From Ascaphus truei (taxonomy: Eukaryota > Chordata > Amphibia > Anura > Ascaphidae): 64,000 nucleotides of DNA. This document shows positions 55,008 through 64,000 of the stretch, piece after piece (the stretch's first letter is position 1; every line of letters starts with the position of its first letter). The notes under the pieces are model-generated. The model saw only the letters and a program-made list of their open reading frames with translations. It was not told where the DNA came from and did not search any database. The stretch is taken from NCBI GenBank assembly GCA_036426205.1, contig CM071573.1, positions 74,701,043-74,765,042 of the forward strand, read 5' to 3'. The position numbers were made by a program, and so were the translations under genes.

Positions 55008-55355
55008 GATATGGTAACGAAGCAGCATGAATATATTTTTAATAGTGTACTGTGAGCAGGGGTCCCCTGAGCTGAACCGCATTCATTGTGGATCCGGGGA
55101 CCCCCTGCTTCCCGAGTTACAGGCCCCGGTATGTGTCATCAGGTGCCAGTGTCACCGACATCTTTATAGCGTCCCATACGGACGTGCCCGCTATAAAGAT
55201 AGCGGCGACACTGGCACCGATGCCCCAAACCGGGGCCTGTAACTCGGGAAGCAGGGGGTCCCTGAGCCACAAATCAATGCGGTTCAGCTCAGGGGACCCC
55301 CTGCTCCCGCACAATATTATGAAAATACATTAATGCTGCTTCATTACCATAGCGG
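55008..55355. mobile_element. Palindromic foldback element, copy C
   Basis: Outer arms 'atggtaacgaagcagcatga' and 'gctgcttcattaccat' are inverted, as are 'ccctgcttcccgagttacag' and 'ctgtaactcgggaagcaggg'. The centre contains 'ctttatagcg...cgctataaag', itself inverted. It shares its core with copies A and B, but the outermost 40 bp differ from B. Confidence 0.85.
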
Positions 55356-56155
55356 ACAATTGCCCCCAATAAACATTGCAATAAACAACATACACCCCCT
55401 GTGCCGCCAACAACCCCTATACCCCCATTACATATATCACATTTTTGGGATGCACAGCAATGATAATATAGGCCGGCGGTGGCCCTCGGGTGTTCCCCGC
55501 AGGCCTGCAGTACCAATTCAGTGCACCCCCAAAAAAATTACAACACATAAATACACCACCCTTAACACATACACTATAGTAATGTGCAAAATTAATATAA
55601 TATACCCACCCTTCACCCATTCATTTGTACAGTGGCTTCATTGCAACTATTTATATACACATAGATATAGATAGATAGATATACACATGATAACCAATAT
55701 ACAAATAAATGTTTAAGGGTTAACAAAAACATGCACAAATAAAAATACCACTTCTCCATATCAGCCACAGTCTAACAAAATCCTATTTCCTAATAAAATC
55801 ATTCTCATCTGCCAATCAAAAGCATCAAATGCCAATCAAAACATTGAATTTACATTGTATACATGATGCATAAAATCTGTGCACCATGTACACTCTGCCA
55901 ATCAATGTTAACAATAAAATATTCAAAAGAAAATACACTGAAATCCAAACAAGTATACTATTTAAACCAAGCAAAGCCCCCCCCCCCCCAGCCCCTCCAT
56001 CCCCCACTGTCGGTGGCCCTGCTCAGATGTGCTCCACAAGGAACATTAAATTGTTAACCAGGAAGTGGAGTTGGTCTGCTTTTAAAGAAAGCTAGGGGGA
56101 GGGAGCTACTACAGTTATGTGAACTCATTTCGGTGCTAGATGGCAGTGTGACTTG
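55356..56155. other. Unassigned AT-rich sequence
   Basis: Short (TAGA)n near 55665 and a C run near 55978. No exon is recognised. Confidence 0.35.
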
Positions 56156-56499
56156 GGCCTGGGACATGGTAAAGCAGATCCTGCTGAGCCGCGCTGAGCA
56201 GATGCACTTACACTTTGCATCTGCAATCAGGGCGGCTTTAGGAGCCTCTTCCGCACGCATGCGGAGGCTCAGAAAATTTCATCAGACAGGCAGGTTTAAC
56301 TTTTTGCGCTGAGGGGAGCGGAGGAGCGGTCACGTGACCGCAAACATCCAATGGGAGCGAGGGACTAGCCCCGCCTCCGCCCCTCCCCCAAAGCGCGCTC
56401 ACTGCCTCGCCTGCCATGACACAAAAAAGCACCAGATTGAGCAGGCGAAGCAGAGCAGGCGCACGGCTCAGCGCGGCCCGAGGCACCATGTGCGGAGCC
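56156..56499. mobile_element. Harbinger-like MITE, decayed copy
   Basis: The left end GGCCTGGGACATGGTAAAGC and the right end ...GCACCATGTGCGGAGCC are imperfectly inverted; flanks TTG and TTA fit a decayed TWA duplication. The interior has 'gcaatcagggcggctttagg' and 'gtcacgtgaccg', related to 24.5 and 40.3 kb. Confidence 0.65.
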
Positions 56500-57930
56500 T
56501 TATACAGTCTCTTTCAACTTGACAGCCTGCTCCAACATTCTATCCGTTCTGCCATCCAATCCAATATCTCCTGTCGTGTTGCCAGGCACATGGACAGCAT
56601 CTCCCATTCCCCATCGCACCATGTGATTGGTGATCCAAATCTGAAAACACACCTATATACTGTTTAAAAGCCCATACATATTTACCCATTTCTAATATTT
56701 CATTAAATTTGGCCAAAGTATGATGAATTTGCCCACCACACCATAGGTAGCTCCAGACCGAGCAAGCCCTAACTTCTAATTTAATTATTTTCTGCTCAGA
56801 GGACGTTAAAAAAATGATGTATTTTAGTCTTATCTTGCCTATGTATACATTGGTCATTATATACATGGGTGTGATGGACCCAACATCAGCTTCGGGTAGG
56901 GGATAAAATTGTTTGCAATTTGTGTAAACTAGCCCGATATCTCGGGGTATCCGGTTACGGAATAGCCTCTGAATAAGCAGTTTGGCGTTTAGCACCCATT
57001 TCCATGTTTTGGAAATCGCATCGATATAAATATGCATTATTGTATGCGATAACATGCTAATGAATTTCCCCCGGTAAAAACAATGCATAGGGTTTTTTCT
57101 TTAATGTGTATTTTTATCCCCAAGCCCGGCTTTTGTATTAAATAACAAAGCAAGTTGTTTAGAGAAATGCAATTAGCCTAGTTGTATTGGTGGGGATAAT
57201 TCTCTGTAGTACAGATGTGTTGTTTTAGGGGACGCTGCACCTGCATTAATCTGTTAGTGGGATCTGTAATATGCTCCTAGAAATGGCAGATGGCAGACAA
57301 GACCCATTTGACCCACCTAGTGTGCCCATGTTCCGATCTGCTGGGCTTTCTCCCCTCCTACACTTACTCTCTAGGCAGAAAACAAAATGGCAGCCAAAAG
57401 TAATGGAACATCAAAAGTTTTTTTCCCCAAAACTCATTGACTCACACAGCTGCCAATGTAATGTAGTATTGTGGTACCAGCTTACCCTCTATAGAATGTA
57501 GCTGCACCCCTCCTTCTCCACCTGAGGAAAGATTCCACGGGTGTTTGCCTCATTCCTCTTAACCCTTTTCCCACCCCATCTCTGAAATTCTCAGATTGGT
57601 GGATTAAAGGACTTTTATTTTTAAATTAATGTAATGAAAACACATATGCAATTACATTTTAACAATAAAAACATTATTTTTTTTAACAATATGCTGAATA
57701 TTATGTTTTTAATTAAAATTGTTAATTGTTTCCTACGTTTTTTTTTTTTGTGTGTGTTTTTATGCCTCCACATCACAATAAGTATCATTATTATGACACT
57801 TTTCTTGATTATTTTTGTGGGGATTTTTTCGTCATTCAATCCTAGACTGCAGCATTTAAGAATATGTGATCTTGTATGATCATCACTCTCCCGTTGTGGA
57901 TGACCAAATACGCAATCTGTAATATATGTA
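56500..57930. other. Unassigned sequence
   Basis: A minus-strand frame of 182 codons (56540-57088) has no recognisable motif and lies in AT-rich DNA. 'atatgcattattgtatgcgataacatgc' near 57030 forms a weak hairpin. No exon is supported. Confidence 0.35.
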
Positions 57931-57931
57931 T

Positions 57932-58106
57932 ATTTCTTTATTTGTATACCATCCATGTACATAGTACTTTACAGTAGTAATAGATTCAACAATATAACAA
58001 GGGTGTAATACACAATGCATAATTGGTGCAAGCTCTTCAAACACAAAAGTAACCATTATGCGAAGGAGTCCCTGCCCTGAACAGCTTAGATTCTAAGTGG
58101 AATAAA
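57932..58106 (-). mobile_element. L2/MIR-tail fragment
   Basis: 'ttgtataccatccatgtaca', 'tagtactttacagtagtaat' and 'gagtccctgccctgaacagc' match the 41.7-kb fragment in order and orientation. Confidence 0.75.
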
Positions 58107-58775
58107 TATATGGAAATAAATTACTAGTTAATAGAGTGTTTATATGAACCACAATTAATTTATATCTAATAGACCTAATACCTATGCATTATGTCACTGG
58201 GTACTAGGGGAACAGGTTGGTTTACTAGTCATACACTTCATATTGCTACAGTATGCTGTAACTAAAAGAATAGTGTTCACAGCTTTTGTAGACTAGAGGT
58301 TGACTTGTGTATTCATTTCTTGATTGGACAAATGTCACTTCCTGCCCTGATGCAGCTGTGCAAGTTATTCCCATTTTATTGACTACTGTGCATTATTTTT
58401 GCATGGCGGCGTTACAGGCCCATTTCCTTATCATGGCACAGTGGCACTGTTACTTTATAGTTTATTTGGTGCTGTGTAGGCATTAAAAATTTTATTTTAG
58501 AATTCAATTAAATCTTCAAGACAATTGGCGTTCGTTACATATGCTGTCTTGAATGGGAAAGGGTGTATCAGCTTATGCAATAGGTTTTTAAGTTGGACCC
58601 TAGTTAAAATTTGATTTGAGTTCATAATTTATAATAAAGCTCAGTACCACAATATTATGCCACAATTATTTCCAGTTTTCCTTAGTAGTTTCTTCTTTAG
58701 CAATAAACAGGGTTATTTACCTACTTTATTGTGTGACACATTCTATGACCAAGATAAATCCTCAGTACTGTTTGT
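58107..58775. other. Unassigned AT-rich sequence
   Basis: No feature is recognised. Confidence 0.3.
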
Positions 58776-58779
58776 AGAA

Positions 58780-58964
58780 CAGGGGGTGGCCAACTCCAAT
58801 CTTCAAAGGCCACCAACAGGTCAGGTTTTCAGAATATTCCTGCTTCAGCACAGGTGGCTCAATCGGAAGGCTCAGTCTTTTACCGATTGAGCCACCTGAA
58901 AATATCTGGAAAAAACCTGACCTGCTGGTGGCCCTTGAAGCCTGGAGTCCCCCCTCCCCCATGT
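58780..58964. mobile_element. hAT-type foldback MITE, copy 8
   Basis: It starts CAGGGGGTGGCCAACTCC, has inverted arms and a short internal duplication around 'cggaaggctcagtcttttac', and ends near 'gagtcccccctccccc'. No clear target duplication. Confidence 0.8.
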
Positions 58965-59860
58965 ACAATTTCGAAATTAGCCCTTGAACAATTCATTGCT
59001 AGATACAAGTATCAAAGTAAATCTAGACAGCCGATTTGTTGCTGTGTTGTGTATGACATAAAGCTTCCTCCCCAACCACATACTAATGGTGAGGGGAATG
59101 GTCATGACTTTCATTCATTATAAGAGTGGGGAATCCACACAGATCAGGGTTTTTTTTTATACCCGTTATTTATTATTCTGTTTTGGTTCCCAACCACTTA
59201 TCTCTTGGTAAATGCATCATGGGTCTGTCTTTCAAACTGGGCAGTGATGCATTTTACATCATCCAGAGTGTGGTCTATAAGAACCAGTGCTATTTGATAT
59301 GCTCAGCATGGTCAGGTTCCCTGGTGTCTACATAAAAGTAAACAATGTCCTATTATAAACGACTTATTCTGGTGGCTTTGGAGAAAGAAGATTGGTAACC
59401 TTGGGAGTAGGTCATACAAATCCCGAAATCTTTCTTTACTGCTGCCATAAGCAGATAAGATTACCCACTATGTGATGAAGCCAGAATTATTGCATACTAA
59501 TGTAATATTTTGGATCTTGTTTTTCACTGGTTAAAGGACCACCTGATGTATTTATACTTAAAATGTCATATATATCATATTCTTTAAATTTGACGAAAAA
59601 CCAAGCCGTTTCTTACCTGGAGCCAAACTGCAGTAATGATACTTTGACAAACCACTCTATTATGTCTTAATTCTGTTTTATGCAATAAAATTATCTTCAA
59701 GTTGCAAACGGAATATACACGTATTTACATTTTTTATCATTTCCCAAGCACAGCTAGGCAAGCTACAGCAAGTATTTGGGACCTAAATTATATCGCTTTA
59801 AAGGTGTGCGTGTGTGTGTGTGTTTTACATGTATAACAAAGATGATCTTTTTTGCTTGTT
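58965..59860. other. Unassigned AT-rich sequence
   Basis: No exon is recognised; a short (GT)n at 59805-59823. Confidence 0.3.
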
Positions 59861-59864
59861 CTAG

Positions 59865-59923
59865 ATCCATGGAAGTATGCATCGAATGGACATTGCCTTG
59901 GAATTAATGAACTGGAGATAGGG
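59865..59923 (+). CDS. Low-confidence internal exon candidate (59 nt)
   Basis: A pyrimidine-rich acceptor 'tttttgcttgttctag' and a donor 'ggg|gtgaga' bracket 59 nt that are open in only one frame (xAT, then PWKYASNGHCLGINELEIG), entering in phase 1 and leaving in phase 0. The phase does not fit the donor at 12331, so it would belong to another transcript or to an isoform with missing exons. Short exons with good splice sites also arise by chance. Confidence 0.2.
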
Positions 59924-61047
59924 GTGAGATCACGCAAACATTTTCAGAACATTTCTCCGTGAAGGGCTCTGCAGACATTTACTGATTTGCTAGTGAGGTG
60001 GGTATTTCTAGTCATTTTTTTTCTGTCAAAATGTGCCCAATGATGTCCTTTATTCCCTAGCAAAATCTACATTTTTGGGGCAACTGTTTGTCTCCGTGTT
60101 TCCATGCGATCATAACCTGCTTCTCTCATTTTATAAAATTCTGCTTGAATGAAGCTTGTTGGGGACGTGGAGTTGCAACTTGATGAGAGCATTAGTGGGT
60201 AAAGTTTTACCCTTCCTGTATTATTAATTATTTTGTACGTGCAATTAAGGTTTTCCTCTAACAGATTGTGGATATATTGATTTTGAGCCTTTCATCCCTG
60301 TGTTTTGATGTCCAGACTTGTAACATCATCTTTTGAGAGACCGCTCACTTAGAGCAATTTTGCTGAGTGTTTATAAAGTGTATACAATAAAATACAAAGA
60401 AGGCCAAAGCTATATCCAATATGACAAAAATATACAGTGAAATACCCATATGTCTCTTGAAAAAAAGGGTAGTTTGGTTAAACCCTTTGGCCAAAACATT
60501 TTAAGCCTGCAAGCCACTTCAAGGCATGACCAAATATTGCAGGTCCTAACACCAAGTGATAAAAATTCTTCTTTACCTCTATAGTTGGAGGAAGAATGAT
60601 CGCATTGGATCTGTCACAACCAGTTACATGTAAGAACTGCTTACTTGGAAAGTGGGGAGGAGCGAGCTTAAACCCTGTATATTTTTGTCATATTGGATGT
60701 AGCTTTGGGCTTCTTTATTTTTTGTTGTATACATGCAGCCACGCCCAGTAGCACTCCAATTGACACTTATATATTTTTATATATTATATTGTAATTTTTG
60801 AGGGTTTCTTAGAGCTTGCTGGGTAACTGTGGGTAAAGTGTGTCAACACACAACAGATATTATTTAATGATGGTTCCTGTATGATGATGACATTTAGAGT
60901 AATTATATGTAAAAGCTATTACTATATTTTACTGTGTGTGTATTAAATCAATGATCTGTTCTTCTATAGTGTTTGAAGGTTAAAATAACTGTAGTGTAAT
61001 GGACAGATATTCATTCACATCACCCTTGGAGATGGGGTAGTCTAAAC
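59924..61047. other. Unassigned AT-rich sequence
   Basis: No feature is recognised. 'gtatacaataaaatacaaag' and 'ttttgttgtatacatgcagc' near 60380 and 60720 bracket a stretch in which 'aggccaaagctatatccaat' reappears inverted ('attggatgtagctttggg'), so 60375-60740 may be a decayed inverted-repeat element. Confidence 0.35.
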
Positions 61048-61119
61048 ATCTAGGTCAGGCCTGCACAACATGCGGCCCGCCGGCACTCACTGTGCGGCCC
61101 GCAGCGGGGGCTTCCCCCC

Positions 61120-61159
61120 NNNNNNNNNNNNNNNNNNNNNNNNNNNNNNNNNNNNNNNN
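61120..61159. other. Assembly gap (40 N)
   Basis: Forty N characters of unknown true length inside the hAT element, between two GC-rich stretches. Confidence 1.
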
Positions 61160-61379
61160 CCCGCCGCGAGCCGAGTCCGCTCTCCCCCCCCCCCGAGTCG
61201 AGCCAGCGAGCCCAGCCCAGTCCGCTCTCAAGACTGCACGCTCTAGAAGTGCGGCACTCCCAGTGCCCGCTGCTTGCGAGCGCGCGCAGTCCTGCCTGCT
61301 CTCCGCCGTGATCTGTGGTGCCGGGGGATATGTGAGGTGCAGGGGGGTGAGGTGAGGTGCAGGGGGGGTGGAACGTGTG

Positions 61380-61515
61380 TGACGTGGAGGGTGAGTATTG
61401 TGTGTGTGTGTGTGATGTGGAGGGTGAGTATTGTGTGTGTGTGTGTGTGTGTTTTGATGTTGGAGTTTTGATTATTTTTGTTTGTTTGTGTGTGTGTGGT
61501 GATTTTGTGATGGTT
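61380..61515. repeat. GT-rich simple repeat
   Basis: (GT)n with 'gatgtggagggtgagtatt' interspersed twice, a tandem duplication of about 40 bp. Confidence 0.8.
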
Positions 61516-62765
61516 TATTATTTTTGTGTTTTTTTTTTTGATGTTTCTTTTTTTATGCTTTTTTTTTTTTTTTATGTTTATGGTGATTAATTGAGTTTTG
61601 TTTTGTGTCTTTTTTCTTTTTATTCTGTTTTTTTTTTTTGTTTTTTTTTTTTTTGTTTTTTTTTTTTTTTTTTTTCTGTTTCGTTTTTCTTCTTTTTTTT
61701 TGTGTTTTTTTTTTATTTTTCTTTTTCGTTATTTTTTTGTTTTATTTTTCTTTTTCATTCTTTTTTTTTTTTTTTATTTGTTCTTGTTTCCTTTGTATTC
61801 TTTTTTTTGTTTTTTTTTTTTTTTTTTATTTTGGTCTTTTTTTTTTTTTTTTTGTTTTTTTTCTTGACGCCAAACAAGTTTTTTTATTTTTTTTTTTTTT
61901 TTTTGTTTGTCTATATGTTGATTTTTCGTCTTTTCTTTTTTTGATTTTTCTTTTTTACTTCCTAAGGAGTACACGGAGAGGGTTTTTGTTTTGCTTTTAT
62001 TCATTTTTCTTTTTCTCGTCCTTTTTTTTTTTTTTTTCTTCTTTTCTGTTTTTCTGCCTTTTTGTTTTTTTTTCTTTTTCTTTCTTCTTATTTTTTTGTT
62101 TTTTTATTTTTCTTGTTTCTCTGTTTTTTTTTTTTTTCTTTTTACTTTTTCTCTATTTTTTTTTTTTTTTTTTTTTTTGTTCTCTTTTTCTTTTTCGTTC
62201 TTTTTTTTTTTTTTTTTTTGTTTTTTTTTTTTTCGTGTTCTTTTTCTTCTTTTTTTTTTTTTTTTTTTCTTTTTCTTTTTCTTTCACTTTTTTTTTTTTT
62301 GTTTTTTGTTTCTTTTTTCTTTTTCTTTCTCTTTTATTTTTTTTTGTTTTTTTTCGTTTTCGTTTTTCTTCTTTTTTGTTGTTTTTTTCCTTTTCTATTT
62401 TTTCTTCGAGGTTTTTTTTTTATTTTTTTTTTTATTTTTTTTTCTTCTTTTTTTTTTTTTTTTTTCCTTATTTTTTTTTCTTTTTTTTTTCTTTTATTTT
62501 TCTTTTATTGTTTCCGTGTATTTCTTGTTTTCTTCGGTTTTTTTTGATTCCTTTTTCTTTTTTATGGATCTATTAAGTTGGGTTGTTTCTTATTTTGGTT
62601 TTCTTTTTTCTTCGTTTTGGTTTTTCTTTTTTCTTTTGTCTTCCTTTTTTTTTTCTTGTTTTCCTTGTTTCTGCTTTTTTATTCGTTTTTCTTTTTCTCC
62701 TTCCTTTGTTTTTCTTTTTTCTTTTTACTTCTTTATTTTTTCTTTTGTTCTTTATTCTTATTGAG
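61516..62765. repeat. T-rich low-complexity tract, about 1.25 kb
   Basis: More than three quarters T, with scattered C, G and rare A on one strand only. The Phe-rich frames of up to 323 codons, and the Lys-rich reverse frames, result from the composition. The irregular pattern next to a gap suggests a real T/C-rich microsatellite with many sequencing errors. Confidence 0.85.
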
Positions 62766-62991
62766 TCGGGGTTGTAATATTGCTGTTTCCGTGTGCTTGG
62801 TTTGGCGCTCAGATTGTTTTTGACAGATGGGGAGTGACAAATGTTGATGATGGGGTGCTGGAGATATGAGGATGATGATGAGAGGTGCTGGGGCAGAGAT
62901 GATGATGATTTTACACGTGCGGCCCGGATCTGTATTCCTTGGAGCAGTTCGGCCCTTCTCACTTGACAAGTTGTGCAGGCCTGATCTAGGT

Positions 62992-64000
62992 AGATTGTCT
63001 TCCTGGGTTTAATGACAGTTTGTTTTACAAGCCGTGACTGATGACCATACAACAGTTTATAACACATGGCTTTTAAACATCATTTAAAGTAGGGGAAAAA
63101 TGCACATGTTAAGTGCTGCATTTTTTTTTTGTCAGTGTATCAACATTGGTATTTCCTGGTTCCTCTCCCACAGATAGTTTCATAGTTTACGTTTTTTTTC
63201 TCGTCCTGCCCCGCCCTCACAAAACTCAAGATATGGCCTGTAAGATCAAGTAATACAAAGTGATGTCATTTATTAAATTGGCTGAACCCAGTGCCTTTCT
63301 CAATTACAATGATTTGATATTTATTTTAGCTTCTCTGTTTATGGAGAACTTTACAGCATAAGTGTAATAGTCATTCAGAAATTGGAACATAAAAAAGACA
63401 ATGCAGAGATTGGGGAAAAAAACCCAAGACATTGGGAGAAGGGCACCTGTTAGGTTCCCGGTCTAAATGTATAGTTAACAATGTTACATTGCTAAGCGGC
63501 TTCACTTTATAACAATAGATCGTTAGGTGAATTGCATCTACTAACAGAAAATGTAAATAGCACAAACAAACTGTTCAAGTGGTAAAAGATACTTGGTTTC
63601 CTTTAGTTTTTTTACTCAAACAAATTATGACACTGGTGAAGTATTAAGGATGTTCAAGGTTTCTTACTTGCCACAGGCTTGTGTACCTGAAGGTGTAAAA
63701 GAAGAACAGGCATGTCAAGTATGCAAAATCCATCTTCAAAAAGGCGTTACTACCACATATTAAAAAATTAAATTAAAAAAACAAAACCTGTTTAATGAGC
63801 TATTAATGCAAACCTCACTGATCAATGCAAACAGCTGAATGTTCTGCTTTTTAAAGTTTTACTGCTATATTGCTAACCTAGTATGCGCATTGTGTGCAGA
63901 GATTTAGAGAGGGATTGAGACATTAATAGTGGGAGAACTATAAAAAAAATAAGTACAGACTATCAAATATAAAAGTAAAAATAAAAAAGTGCTTGTCCCC
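62992..64000. other. Unassigned AT-rich sequence to the window end
   Basis: No exon or repeat is recognised. Confidence 0.3.

Larger units (their letters stand above)
61056..62983. mobile_element. hAT element with perfect 8-bp target duplication
   Basis: The ends are CAGGCCTGCACAACATG and ...CTTGTGCAGGCCTG-type inverted repeats (right end: ACAAGTTGTGCAGGCCTG). ATCTAGGT lies on both sides (61048-61055 and 62984-62991) without a mismatch, so the insertion is probably fairly young. 'gcggcccg' blocks occur near both ends. The inside is an assembly gap, GT-rich sequence and a long T-rich tract; no transposase is visible, so it is non-autonomous or badly assembled. Confidence 0.85.

Noticed and set aside
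54251..55333. Pro/Gly/Arg-rich frames repeated on both strands
   Set aside because: They come from the palindromic foldbacks, where each arm mirrors the other, and from the antisense LINE copy.
56540..57088. 182-codon minus-strand frame
   Set aside because: No motif, no splice or promoter signal and unremarkable AT-rich context; probably chance.
61591..62764. Phe-rich open frames up to 323 codons
   Set aside because: They translate a T-rich tract; several frames are open at once and none has a protein-like composition.

Overview
This is nuclear DNA of a vertebrate, most likely an anuran amphibian. The evidence is indirect. No gene is intact in one piece, introns and spacers dominate, and repeats of types common in frogs fill the window: CR1/L2-group, L1 and RTE LINEs, hAT and PIF/Harbinger-like MITEs, a Tc1 remnant, LTR elements and a MIR-type SINE. 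Naming a species from this alone would be a guess.

Layout. 0-1.3 kb: a hAT-type foldback MITE, then purine-rich and TG-rich minisatellites. 1.4-4.9 kb: a long but frame-broken CR1/L2-group LINE whose N-terminus carries a 2A-like motif. 5-10 kb: MITEs, a foldback with a hAT element nested in it, a 380-bp pyrimidine tract and a promoter-like CRE/CCAAT/TATA cluster. 10-11.4 kb: an antisense RTE-type LINE remnant. 12.0-12.33 kb: a CpG-rich stretch with a splice donor, the best host promoter/first-exon candidate. 12.3-30.8 kb: its putative intron, full of MITEs and one MIR-like SINE. 30.79-31.04 kb: a putative terminal exon with acceptor, stop codon and AATAAA. 32-40 kb: Tc1 remnant, tRNA-like head, several LTRs (one nested in another) and an unrecognised degenerate coding stretch. 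40.5 kb: a sequence with every element of a hammerhead ribozyme core. 41-46 kb: a Harbinger-like MITE and a 1.55-kb LTR. 46.1-51.3 kb: a nearly full-length but decayed L1 on the minus strand. 52-56.5 kb: a solo LTR, two palindromic foldbacks and another MITE. 58.8 kb: the last copy of the foldback MITE. 61.06-62.98 kb: a hAT insertion with a perfect 8-bp target duplication, containing an assembly gap and 1.25 kb of T-rich sequence.

The only host gene proposed is a two-exon model (12312-12331 joined to 30795-30918) for a 47-residue protein I do not recognise. Two candidate exons are joined only by matching splice phase, so the model is tentative. A second isolated exon candidate lies at 59865-59923. 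The strongest observations concern mobile DNA: the hammerhead-like core, the 2A motif, one LINE tail explaining four other dispersed repeats, nested insertions with readable target duplications, and a microsatellite grown inside a dispersed repeat. Family names come from recognised motifs, not database searches.
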